From positions 4,631,001 to 4,695,000 of the forward strand of contig CANJKZ010000092.1 of NCBI GenBank assembly GCA_947471745.1: a DNA stretch of 64,000 bases, read 5' to 3'. Each line of letters starts with the position of its first letter. Positions within the stretch are counted from its first letter, which is position 1. Below the pieces are notes generated by a model. That model saw only the letters and a program-made list of their open reading frames with translations, was not told the origin of the DNA and made no database searches. The position numbers and the translations under genes were made by a program. This DNA is from Closterium sp. Naga37s-1. Its lineage: Eukaryota > Streptophyta > Zygnematophyceae > Desmidiales > Closteriaceae. Below are positions 18,752-29,862 of this stretch, piece by piece.

Positions 18752-19066
18752 CGCTTCACGCTCAGGTCCCAAGTTGATTCGCCCGAGTTGCAACGCGACA
18801 GAGCAGGCAATGGATGTGTACATGCATGATTGTTTCAGGCTGTCATATGGCAGTTGGACCCAGTTGTTGAAACGTTCAATCATGCACCCACAGTTTCACC
18901 AGTAATCAGCTGGAATATTTAAATTGTTTTTACGATAACATTGGGTCAAGCTCTGCTTTGCTTAGGACCAGCCTGTCACATGACTGCAGAATTTAAAGAT
19001 GCTGGATGTGTTTCCAACTGTATGCACAAGGAGACTGCAAGTCCATCTTTCCACACGAGTGACGAG
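18752..19066. other. Convergent 3' flanks of channel copy 2 and the peptidase gene
   Basis: About 315 bp, more AT-rich than the flanking exons, between two genes that end toward each other. No gene is seen; presumably it holds the poly(A) regions of both. Confidence 0.6.
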
Positions 19067-20229
19067 CTAGGGAGCAGCAGCAGCAGCTGTGAGGCCATGG
19101 CGGGCCACCACTCGCCTGACAGCAGCAGCAGCAGCCTCGCTGGCAGCCAGGCCACCCGCTGCCATGAGAGCTGCAAACTCACGCCTGATCTCCGCTTGCA
19201 CTGCCTCCTTCATCCGTGCCTCTGCACTGCCTGCTGCTGTTGACGCTGCTGGCGTTGCTGCTGTCGTTGGTGCTGCTGCTGTTGAGGTTGCTGGTGCTGC
19301 TGCTGGTGTTGACGTTCCTTCTGCTGCGTCTGATGCGTCTGACTGCCCTTTTTCTCCAATCTGCCCCGCATCCGTGCCACCATCACCATGGGCCCTGCGA
19401 GCGACTGCTGCTGCCCCTGTTGCTGCAGCACCTACTGCTGGCAACGCGCTGCTCGAATTTAAAGCAGCGTCTGGAGCAGTGGATGCGGGAACAGAGGTGG
19501 GCGGAGGGTGTAGCAGCTGTGCGGGAATGCTGTAGCTGGGGGACGCGCTGATGGGGGAGGGCGCGGGGAAGGGCGCATGAGGCGCGGCGCCGTACTTGAG
19601 AGTGGTCTCCAGCTGCTGTAGCAGCGGCGCTGCGGGGAGAGCAGCGCAAGCAGGAACAGAAGGATGGGGATGGGGATGGGGGGGTGCCAGCAGGCAGGGT
19701 GTGAGTACAGCGGTGGACGCACACAGCCATGACATCATCGTGGGACGTAGACAGGACGAATCAGGAGGGGGCGCGGCCGAGCGCGAGGCAGCAGCGACGT
19801 ACCAAGCAGGGCGCCCTGCGGGCTGCTGAGGACGTGGCGGGGGAGGTCGAGGATGCGCGTGGGGATGCCGCGGCCCAGCAGGAAGTGCGCGACCTCGTCG
19901 CTGAAGTGGTTGCAGTTGTGCGACAGCAGGCTGTAGCGATGCGGGCTGTAGTTGGCGCTGACGTCAGCCAGAAACTGCTCGAAGAGGTCGCGCGGAATCT
20001 CCGTGCACCCTAGTCGGATTGCCTCCATGGGCGGTCCGAAGTCAGTGCGGCCGGGCACGCCGCGCTGGATGCCCGCGCCGAACCAGTACTCGGTGCCGTA
20101 CGCCACCACGCCCGTGTGGTACACCGCGTCGATCGCCGTCCCCAGAAGGGTCTGCGACAGCTGACGCGCCAAGCCGTGCGAGAGATCGTAGACGTGCAGC
20201 ACGACGGAATGACTGCTGGCCTGCGACAT
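19067..20229 (-). CDS. PPPDE thiol peptidase (DeSI/desumoylating isopeptidase-like)
   Basis: Two exons on the minus strand: 20229-19803 and 19629-19067, joined by a GTACGT donor and a CCCGCAG acceptor, giving about 329 residues in phase. The N-terminal 140 residues form a PPPDE fold: VVLHVYDLSHG at the start, the catalytic His in YHTGVVAYG, the GI and FGPP region, and the catalytic Cys in LLSHNCNHFSDE. Members of this family cut isopeptide bonds of SUMO or ubiquitin; which one is used here cannot be told. The C-terminal 185 residues are Ala/Pro/Thr-rich and look disordered, apart from a possible short helix (ARMKEAVQAEIRREFAALMA). The start at 20229 is the only ATG that gives the full domain. 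It is divergent from the PSI1-like gene. Confidence 0.88.
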
Positions 20230-22007
20230 GGAGAACGGACGACGTGGTTAAATTTGCAAGATTGGTGTCTCTCCTAAAAAACAAGTCGATAGAGCCCACA
20301 ACCCGACGACCCACCTCCTCCATTTCTCGGTGTGCAAGGGATGTCAGCTGGTCGATAAGATTTGAAAAGCTCACGAAGTCAGCGCAACGTAATATTTCAA
20401 CAACGGATCAACACAGCAATAGGATTGCGTCAAGGTAACGGAAACGTAAGCCAAAGAAAAAAAGGATTTGGAGGGAGGAAGCGTGGTGCTGCTAGCAGGG
20501 ACGAGCTGGAGCTATAAACGGAGGATCGACGGGGGGAGGCAGGTGAGGCGAGTGTGCAAGGAGCGACAGGGGCGAACCTCGAAAGTTCCACATTCATCGC
20601 GAAGTCCTCCGAGGCCTCGGGCACCAATCAGGGAAAACCCGTATTAAACTTCTGATTATATAGAAACATTACAACTCTGTTATTTGGAGCCCTTGCAAAT
20701 GCCCAAACAAAGATGTAAGAAAACAAATTGAATTAAGGATTTAGGAGATAAATAGAAACACAAAATTTCCCGAGCCAATATATTTAACCATAATCTCATA
20801 CGTATATGTTCTGCATCTTTGTTAATTAACTTGTAAACCCAGATACTAGGCTTGGTATTTTTTATTATTCATCCAATTATTGGGATGAATTAGAATAAGG
20901 CACGTCCGTATGTGGGCTGTAGGTACTACTGGGTTTATGGGAGAACTATTTCTAGAGTAGTATATTGATTATAGATACCGTATGTTTCCTCTATAATCCT
21001 CTCAACAATTTCCACACTTGCGGGACACATTATCTCTTCTGTACGACGGGTGGTCTGCATTGCGTTGGATGGTTCCGTGTGACGTGTTCTTGTCGTCAAG
21101 CGTCACACAGCCAGAAGGGGACCAGACACACCAGCTGTGGTTGTTCCCCTTCAAACAGCCGAATTGTGGATGCAGCGGTTCTGGGACCAGTTTGGTGTAT
21201 TGAAACGGAACATCCGCCAAAACGCGGCTAGTCTTGTGAATCAAATATTGGTAATTGTTCCGCAATCTGGTGAAACCAAGAACCTTGGTGATGTCTTACC
21301 CGACGGTGATAGATTTGCCAGCTGTCGTTGTGGGCGCCTACATTCGAGGTGTTCGCCGTCGCTGTTCCCTGGCTCAGTTCTTTCTTCCCCCCACAGGCGC
21401 AGCGTATGCGAATCCGCCTGATCCGATCATGGCTTGCGCATTGCGCTCACACAAGCTACCAACTCTCGCGGGGTTTTCCCAAACACGTCATTCTTTTGGA
21501 GGGCAAGGGGCTGGAAGGAGCGAGGGGCAATTGCCTGTCAGGTCAGGCGCTGCTGTGGTGGCTGGCTGGCCCCTCCCCTCATCTCGCCTCGCTTCGCTGC
21601 CCCTCCTCAGTAGTCCAGCAGCGCAAGGGCAGCAACCGCAAACAATTGTGGTCCTCCCCGTTCCCTTCACAGTTTGGTTCGTTCCGCCCCGTCCGAAGAA
21701 CTCTGGCGGGTTTTTTGCGCCATGCCCTGCCACACGACCACTGCTGGCTTCGTTGGAGGGAAACGACGAACTGCACAACTTCCAATTCAATAACCGCTTT
21801 CTCCGCTTCCTCCCCAATTCCTAAGTGGGTCTGCTGCAGCAGAGTCAGTAGAGTAGAGAGATGCAGGCAGCGGCAGCAATGGAAGCAGGACCGTAACAGG
21901 GGTCAGTTGATTGACGTCACCTCCGTTTTTTTACTGAGCTCCATTTTACCAAGCCTTGACATTACAGATTAGGGTTGCACACGTTTTGAGATAGGATCGT
22001 AACAGCC
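20230..22007. other. Divergent intergenic region
   Basis: About 1.8 kb between two genes transcribed away from each other. The middle (20640-21010) is AT-rich; 21020-21830 is mixed and holds only short ORFs that resemble nothing I know. It should contain the promoters of both genes. I see no RNA gene or repeat in it. Confidence 0.55.
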
Positions 22008-22097
22008 ATGTCCTCACGATTCAGCTTCGTTTGCCTTAGTATTCTCGTCGGGGCGGTGTCCGTAGCGTCCCAGCCGTTGGAAGCAGTAAGATTGTAG
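22008..22097 (+). other. Possible upstream ORF of the PSI1-like gene
   Basis: A 29-codon ORF (MSSRFSFVCLSILVGAVS and on) that looks like a signal peptide. It contains a GCA/GTAAGA donor at 22085, and an acceptor TTCATCAG ends at 22144, six bases before the main ATG at 22150. Splicing these two would not bring the short ORF into frame with the main one, so it is more likely an upstream ORF in the 5' leader than a first coding exon. Confidence 0.35.
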
Positions 22098-22149
22098 AGC
22101 GAATCAAGTAGGCAGTTCGCATTATTCGCTTATCTGTTCATCAGGGGCG

Positions 22150-25100
22150 ATGTATAAGACCATCAATAAGGTGTTTCACAACCATGGTGGCAAGAAGAAA
22201 ACGAGAGGAGAGGCTTCGGACAGCATCAATCGCAGCCACAGCTCCGAGAAATCTCAGAATGCCGTTCCCTACGCCGGAACGCCAATCCCACAACACGTGG
22301 CCGTGGCGGCGGCGCAGGACCTGCGCCCAGATTCGCCGCTGCGCTTGGGCTCACCGTCGATTGCGGCGATTGGTGAGGCCACGCTTAAGAAAATCGTGAA
22401 GCGTGCGTTTTACGGCGAGGGATCAGGCGCGCCGGCGGGAAGGTTGAAGGAGGTCCCGACGGAGATGCTGGCGTTCGAAATCGGCAGCATCATGCGGCGC
22501 ATGCTCGAAATATACGACTCCATGGCGGAGAAGATGCTCTCGTCGCTGCGCTCCAACCTCCAGGTGACCCATTGCTGCTCCCCTCTGCCAATTTTCCGCC
22601 TCCTCTTTCTCGCCGTGCTCTCTTCCCACATCGCCCCACAAGTGCCGCTGACTGTACCTCCTCGCTCCCTACTCGTTGTCTGTATAGCACAACCAACGCG
22701 TGCGCTGCTCCGTCCCTTCCTCCCCGTGCCCTTTTCCCCGTGTGTGGTGCGTGCAGGCTCCGGGAGTGGTCACGCTCATTTCCAATGACCTTCGGGTGCT
22801 CTGGGGCCTCGCAGGTAAGAGCCAGTCGCAGGCCGTCGCATTCGCACGCAGGTAACAGGGCGTTGCATGCAGTAGGTCGTCGCAGACACTAGGGCCAGCC
22901 TACCCACTTGTCCATTCCGCGCTGCTCTCGCTAGCAGCGTATCTGGCCGCTTTACCTTTCGCGCATTGACCTTCATCAGGCGACCCCATCCCGCGCCTAG
23001 CCACGTTCCCCCTTCCCCGCCTGGCTCTCTGCCGCACTTCGACGATTTTTCTGTCCTCCCGTTCTTGCCCGCGTCTCCCCCCCTCGTCCCGCGCGCCCAG
23101 GGTACGAGAAGCACGAGGAGCTGCGCGTGGTGGCGGCGCGCGTGGCGGTGCTGGGGCGCAAGGGCGCGGACGTGCGGCTGCGGCGGCTGGAGCGCGTGTT
23201 GGCGCACCTGGACTCGCCGGACGCCAACTACAAGGACTTCGCCGTCTCCTCCGCCGAGGGCGAGGTGCTCCTCAGGTGCGCGCGCGCCCTCCGCATTGCT
23301 GGCACGGGCGGACCGGGGAAGGGCGGTGCAGGGGTGGCCGGAGGGATGGGAGGAGAGGGAATGGGCGGATGGGATGGGCGGATGGGATGGGCGTGTTAGA
23401 GAGGATAGGGTGTGGTGACGGTCAATGCGTGCGGCCATCCGTGCGTGCGTGTCCTCATAAGTGCAAGGGTATCTCTGTGCGTGCGATGATGCGTGCGTGT
23501 CATGATGCGTGCGTGCGATGGTGCGTGCGATGGTGTGTGCGTGCGGGTGCGGTGGTGTGCGCGGTGGCAGGTTCATGCGGGAGCAGGCGGAGGCGACCAA
23601 CACGCTCAAGGCGGAGATGGAAGCCATTCAGCTGCTGCACTCCCGGTAAGCCCGCTGCTGCACTCCCGGTAAGCCCGCTGCTGCACTCCCGGTAAGCCCG
23701 CTGCTGCACTCCCGGTAAGCCCGCTGCTGCACTCCCGGTAAGCCCGCTGCTGCACTCCCGGTAAGCCCGCTGCTGCACTCCCAGTAGCGCGCTGCACTCC
23801 CTCCAGTACCAAAAGCCTTTCCACTCATCTTCTGCGCCCTCGTCCCCGGCCCTGCCCTCTCCCCTCTCCCCATCTCCCCCCTGCCTTTGGCGCATGGACC
23901 GCGCAGCATACAGGAGTACGGGGAGTGGAACTCGCTGCAGGAGATGGTGACGCAGGGCAAGCTGGTGGAGAAGCTGCAGGGCCACTGCCTCTGGGCCTAC
24001 AACCTCGACTACCTCGTGCAGGTAAGCCCTCCCCCTCGTGCAGGTAAGCCCTCCCCCTCGTGCAGGTAAGCCCTCCCCCTCGTGCAGGTAAGCCCTCCCC
24101 CTCGTGCAGGTAAGCCCTCCCCCTCGTGCACGTGCGCCCTCCACCTCGTGCACGTATATTCCCACCTCCATCGTCTCGCGCTCCTGCCTTGTCACCTGCC
24201 TCTGAACGTGCCCACCCCTTCCCCCCGTCCCCCCCCGCCCGCGCGCGCGCGCAGCTGCTGGTGGTGGCGGCGTGCTACGTGCGCAAGAAGATCTTCGCGT
24301 CGTTCGGCCACGGCATGTGCCCCGCGCGCATCCGCGACGCGTCGCTGGGGTCGGCGGGGTTGGCGCTGCACTACGCGAACGTGGTGGTGCTGCTGGAGCG
24401 CATCATCCAGCAGCCCGACGCCGTGCTGGGCCCCACGCGCGACGAGCTCTACGACATGCTGCCGCGCTCCATCCAGTACCTGCTGCGCGTGCAGCTGCAG
24501 GACCCGCTCAACTTCACCGCGGATGGCCGCGTGGAGGCGAACCTGAAGCGCGGGCTGCTGCTGCTGCCCACCATGGCGCACAACACCATTCACTGGCACT
24601 CGCTGCACACGCCGGGCGCGGCTCTTGACTTTGGCGAAATGGTCTTCCAAGTGCAGGTCAGTGCCGCGCACTGGCCACTGCTCGCGCCGTTCTGCATGCG
24701 TGCGCTTGTTTACGCATGCACACACTCACTATCTCCTTCCGCGCATCTCAACTCAACCCCATGCCTTCCTCCCCCCCCCCCCCTTCCCCCGGCCGTGGTT
24801 TGGCAGACGTTTTACTACGCGAACGTGGCGGCGGTGAACGCGACGCTGGTGGACGTGCTGCTGGGGCTGTGCCGCATCTGCGGCGTCGAGGCGCCCATCG
24901 GCAGCATCTCCCTGCACGCGCCCGCCACCGCCGACTACTCGCTCGCGCTCGCGCGCAGCCAGGAGGAGGACGAGCGCGGCTTCCGCCGGCAGTGGGGCAT
25001 GGAGGCGCGCGAGGAGGACTGGTTCGGCGGGCAGGTCTTCAAGGTCGCGGACGAGCGCCGCGCGCCGCGCAGGGACGCTGCGCAGGGGGGCGCGCAGCAG

Positions 25101-26726
25101 GGCGCGCACGCTGGGGGGTTCGCGGAGGGCGGGGGATACGGGGGAGGCGGGTACGGTGGTGGGAGCGATGGGCAGTTTAGCGGGGACGGGTACGGCGAGC
25201 AGGGAGGGCAGTGGCAGGTGCAGGGCGGGGGGATGGACGGCAGGGGGGACGGACGAGCAGCAGCGGCGGCAGGGAGCATGGGAGGAGGGGCGTTTGCGCG
25301 GGTGCGGGTGGGGCAGGAGGAGGGGCGGGGGGCGTCGATGGATCGGCGCAGCGGCAGCTGGGTGTCGGACGCGTCCACCGACGACAACACCACCTTTGGC
25401 GCCTCCTCGCCCTCCCTCTCCCTCTCCGAGGCCGGCAGCGCCTCCAGCGCCAAGCCCACGCGCGGCCGCTCCTCCCGCCTGTCGCGCGACCCGTCGCTGT
25501 CCACGGACGGCCCCTCCACGCCCTCCAGCCTCGCCTCTGACCGCGACGGCTATGCTGCTGAGGCCCCCGGCGCAGGGGATGGAGGGGCAGGGGGCAGGGG
25601 TGGGCAGGGCGCAGCAGCTCCGCCGGCTGGTAGGAAAGCGAGCCGCACGTCGAGCCGCAAAGGCAGCAGCGGCAGCAATAACAGCTCCGACCGCCCCTCC
25701 ACTCCGCCCATGTTCTCCTCCCCCTTGCGCTCCCCCTCCGCGGATCTCCCCCCCACCACCCCCCAACACCACTCCCGGACACCCCAACGCTCGCCCAGAC
25801 AAGGGACAGGAGGAGATGGAGACGTGGGAGGGGGAGGTGGAGGGGAGGGGGGGCCGGGTTGGGGTGGGCACAGCGAGGGGCGCAAAAGTCGGAGCAAGAA
25901 GGGAGCAAGAGGGAGCAGCAGCAGCAGTGGCGGCGGGGCAGAGGGTGGTTTCTTCAGCAGCAGCGGCAGCTTCAAGGACCACGGCTCATCGCCAATGCGC
26001 CCCTCGAACCTGTCGGTGCCGGCGTCCGTGTCATCATCGCCCTCACCCTCGTCCGTGCCGCGGCAGGTGAGCGCCGACGCGCTGTCGGTGGGGTCTAACG
26101 ACAGCGACGGCCGCTGGTCCTCCTCGCTCTCACGCCGCTCCTCGCGCTGGGCCGGCGTCGTGGGCTTCGGCAAGTCCAAGTCGTCCCGCCTGCCCGAGGG
26201 GGCGCCGCCCATGCCACCACCGCCCACGGTGGTTGGGGGGGTGCAGGAGAGCGTGGCGGGCAGCAGCGTGGAGGAGGGGGGGGCGCTGGCAGGGGAGAAT
26301 CCGTACGACGACCCGGCGTTTGCAGGGCTGGACACGCCGACGCTGCGCAAGGCGATGCAGAGCGGCGGGCTGGTGGGGTGCTTCACGGGGGGCTCGAGCG
26401 TGGCGGACTCGGACTCGGAGGCGGAGAGCCTGTCGTCCGTCGGCAGCCACTCCTCCCGCCCCGCCTCCACCTCCTCGCGCTCGCGCCGCAGCAGCAGAGC
26501 ACCCGAGGGACCGAGCGACGGAGGGCAGGGGCAGGCAGGGCGCGGGCGAGTGAGGCGGTCCACGAGCAGAAGCAAGGGAGGCAGTGCGGTGGGGGCGGGG
26601 ACAGGCGAGGGCAGAGGTGCGGGTGGGAGTGCAGCAGTCATGCAGCCGCGCACTCGGCACTACTACTCGCAGCCACTGCCACCACGCGACCAGTGGAAGG
26701 AAGCAGCAAGAGATGAAGCACAGTGA
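22150..26726 (+). CDS. PSI1-like protein (DUF3475 + DUF668) with long disordered tail
   Basis: Seven coding exons, all in phase: 22150-22563, 22757-22814, 23101-23275, 23571-23645, 23907-24021, 24255-24656 and 24807-26726, about 1050 residues. The N-terminal DUF3475 region is marked by EMLAFEIGSIMRRMLEIYDS and LISNDLRVLWGLAG. The DUF668 region is marked by GSAGLALHYANVVVLLER and DELYDMLPRSIQ. In Arabidopsis, PSI proteins are linked to phytosulfokine-dependent growth; a similar role here is only inference. The last exon adds about 550 residues rich in Ser, Gly and Arg with no recognisable domain, far longer than the usual family length of about 500-650 in all. Two introns begin with donor-spanning repeats. 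No N-terminal Gly for myristoylation is seen after the chosen Met. Confidence 0.9.
23631..23792 (+). repeat. 23-bp repeat spanning a splice donor, about 7 copies
   Basis: Exon 23571-23645 ends CTGCTGCACTCCCG and the intron starts GTAAGCCCG. This 23-bp junction is repeated about seven times in the intron, so seven CCCG/GTAAGC donors stand in a row. Use of any but the first meets the TAA in GTAAGC in frame. Confidence 0.95.
24012..24165 (+). repeat. 22-bp repeat spanning a splice donor, 5 clean copies
   Basis: The exon end CTCGTGCAG with intron start GTAAGCCCTCCCC is repeated five times, followed by two decayed copies in which the GTAAG donor has been lost (CTCGTGCACGTGCG, CTCGTGCACGTATA). Confidence 0.95.
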
Positions 26727-27849
26727 GGGTGAGAGGCGGCAGACACTGTGCAGGCAGCTTGGCAAGTGGAACGTATCCGCCTGGCCATCTTTGCCTCGGT
26801 ATTTGGAGGAGCACCCATGGCAAGCTAACTAACACCTGTAACATATGCTAACCCTGCAGTTTGGTTTAGGGTTTCCTTCAGAGCCTAAGTGATTGTGCTA
26901 TTAATTGGATTACCTCAGCGTAGAACGAACGGGCACTATGATGGACAGCAGCCGAAGGGGCTGCAGTGTGGGGCTCACAGTGTCCTGCAGACGCCAGTTG
27001 CATTTTGTGTGGCCGGCCAGCCTTTGCATTGATAAATGCTGCACGTGTATAATGTATTGAAAGCATGGGTGGTGATGCAGCCGTTTTTTTATCTGTGGAA
27101 GATACAGATTACAATACATGATATTTCTAATTCTTGACTAGCCCGTATTATTACACAAAGATGTAGCCCGTATTATTACACCAATATGAATATTTGCAGA
27201 AGATGTTTCCGACTTCACAGACCTCCGGAATTTGCAACAAGGTGATCGACAAATGTCGCGAATGTTCGCCCAGATCCAACGGTTGTCACAACTGACTCGC
27301 GAATATGCTTGGCTGCCGTGCCGATCTGTGGCGGGCAAACTTCTGGGGTTCCATCGTCAGGGAGAACTCTCTCGCACTCACCCGCACACGCGCTCTTCCC
27401 ACTCAGAGCTTATCGTCCCTTTCACCCACTGATGACACGATCCCCTTTCCTTCAGGATAGCACGCCACATCATACTTCCTCTTACATCGACCCACCTGCT
27501 TCTCCCCTCCACTGTGCCACCTAGCTCAGGAAGAATCCATGGCCATATTCGCCATCACCTTGATATTAACACCAGCACCTGTCAGACTGGTTAACCCCTG
27601 CTTTCTAAGGATTCTTGCCAAACTTTCGGCATGGTGTCTCGCAAGTAGGGAGTTTTACGGAATCAACATACCAACAGGACACGGCTTCCAGGATTTTACA
27701 GATAGTATTAGGTTCTCTAAGGTGGCGCGAGCAACTGCGTTGACGAGGAGGATATGGCCGAAAGTGTGAGAAAACTGGATCTTTTATAATGATGATAGTT
27801 AACACGATGCTGACGCTATCCAATTGATTTACTCAGCTTTGCAAGTTAT
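26727..27849. other. Intergenic, no gene recognised
   Basis: About 1.1 kb after the PSI1-like gene. It contains only short ORFs on both strands, AT-rich 3'-flank sequence near 26830-27200 and no repeat that I can see. A further upstream exon of the next gene could be hidden here. Confidence 0.5.
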
Positions 27850-29268
27850 ATGTTTAGGTTTCGAATGATAATCAACTTAGTGCAAATACTGTATTTTGAG
27901 GTACCCCCAGTCGCGTCGGCCTCTTCAACGGCTTCAGAGGACCCGTTCAAGGAGTACTACGACAACGATATGGAAATCCTGAATCGGGCTTATCCGAATT
28001 TGGGAAACAATGCTTCTGATGTAAGTGACATCAATTTTGCTTACCCTTGCAAACTATGCAAAGCACTTTATGAGATCGTTTACATGTCACCTGGTGTAAA
28101 GAAGTGTGCCTTTATTCATGTCGTGCAGAATGCAAAGAGATGTGAATATCAGAGGGAATATTTTCGTGATTTGAAGGCATGCGTCAACGCTGCTGCCAAG
28201 TCGTACTCTTTGAAAAGGATGGCAGGTAAGCACCCGCTTGAAAGTTTTAGTGTATAAGTTTTCTCCATCGGCCAGTAATAATACTGTGTTACGTATCTTG
28301 CAGAGGCCAGGCTTGAAGAAGAGAGGAAACTGAGGCAACGTGCAGAAGTCAACGTATCGGTGAGAAGTACCTTCAGGCCCCATGCTTTGAACTCCGTCCA
28401 CGTTTCATGTGTCTCATGCTGCGTATACCAGAAACCCTGGAGGCGGATCGCATGTGTTTCATGCTGCCCCGCTCCCCCCTTTCATCACCAGGAGCTGGAG
28501 GCAGAAGTTGCACGGCTGAAGGAGGACAAGGAGCAGCTTCGCACCCAGCTGCTGCTGCTGCAGTCCCACGCACACGCGGTGAGCCAGCAGTCATGAGTTG
28601 GGTGCATAAAAGCCGCTGCTGCTGCCTATGCCTAGCCTGCCGTGCACATGTGCATGCACGTCTACATGGTACCCACGCGCACCTGAAAGACACGTGCATG
28701 TGTGTGTGTGTGGGTATGTCACACTCTATGCCTCACCCCGTCCATTCTCTTCACTTGCCTTTCTGTCTGCTTGCAGGTAACACAAGCTGAACAGCAGCGC
28801 AGGGCATTGGTGGATCACTTCTTTACTCTATTCAACTCAATGGCGCACACTGAAGTGAGTGATTCCCGTTTATCCCTTCCTTCGGTTTCGTTCCTTCCCC
28901 CCCACCCTCTCCTCCCCCCCTCCGGCCCAATCTCCAACGAATTCCTCAGTTGATTCGATTCTATCCGTACCTTCTGTTTCACACCGTTACCCGCCTCAAC
29001 CTTGTCCCTCTCCCCTCACCTCCCATGCGCTGCACCACGCTACTTCCCTGTCTGCAGCAGCGTGAAAAGCATCGATTATTTCTCTCCGTACCCTTCATTT
29101 CTCACCTCTATCCCCCTCAACCCTGCCCTTTTCACCTCACTCCCCATGCCCTGCAGTTAGCAGCAGAGCCAACAGCAGCAGAAGCACAGCCAACTGCAGC
29201 AGCAGCACAGCCAACTGCAGCAGCAGCAGAGCCAACTGCAGCAGCTGCAGAGCCAACAGCAGCAGTAG
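27850..29268 (+). CDS. Small coiled-coil, Gln-rich protein of unknown function
   Basis: Exons by splice signals and phase: up to 28225, 28304-28359, 28492-28578, 28777-28854 and probably 29161-29268. The first part holds DPFKEYYDNDMEILNRAYP and a Cys-bearing segment (AYPCKLCKALYEIVY). The next exons form a heptad-like helix (EARLEEERKLRQRAE, ELEAEVARLKEDKEQLR). With acceptor TTAG at 29160 the last exon reads SQLQQQHSQLQQQQ and stops at 29268, continuing the coiled-coil style. Acceptor CTGCAG at 29156 would instead give a long Ala/Pro-rich tail ending at 29855. The start is uncertain: a CCCCCAG acceptor ends at 27910, so the first Met may lie in an unseen upstream exon. I do not recognise the family. 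Confidence 0.6.
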
Positions 29269-29587
29269 CGGCAGGAGGAGCAGCAGTAGAGGAGGCACCC
29301 GAAGCAGTAGTGGCAGGAGTAGTAGCAGGGGGTATGGCAGCAGAGGTGATTGCAGTAGGTGCTGCTGGCACAGGGGTTGCTCCAGAAGCAGCAGTGGCGT
29401 TGAGTGACGCAGGGGCCACCGCTGTAGCAGCCGTTGCAGCAGTGGCAGCAGAGGGAGCTGCAGTGGGTCCGGTGGTGGGAACGGGGAGAATGTTCGGAAA
29501 GGCACGAGGGCTGATGAAGTCAGCAACGAGCTCTGCCGCTTCCACTGTGGCCTTTCCACCATGGCGTCCGACCTCCCGCAACTCCGA

Positions 29588-29862
29588 TATGGTGTTGCAG
29601 CAGCAGCAGAGCCAGCAGCAGCAGAGCCAGCAGCAGCAGAGCCAGCAGCAGCAGAGCCAGCAGCAGCAGAGCCAGCAGCAGCAGAGCCAGCAGCAGCAGA
29701 GCCAGCAGCAGAGCCAGCAGCAGCAGAGCCAGCAGCAGCAGAGCCAGCAGCAGCAGAGCCAGCAGCAGCAGAGCCAGCAGCAGCAGAGCCAGCAGCAGCA
29801 GAGCCAGCAGCAGCAGACCCAACAGCAGCAGCAGCAGAGTCAACAGCAGCACTAGCAGCACC
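29588..29862 (+). repeat. 15-bp CAG-rich minisatellite
   Basis: About 16 copies of CAGCAGCAGAGCCAG, one of them 3 bp short, and a decayed right end. It translates as QQQQS, AAAEP or, on the other strand, Leu/Ala-rich runs, with most frames open. It lies downstream of the preferred stop of the coiled-coil gene and echoes the Gln-rich last exon. Confidence 0.9.

Noticed and set aside
27539-27769. 76-codon ORF with a hydrophobic start
   Set aside because: No splice context, no family resemblance, and the minus strand is equally open.
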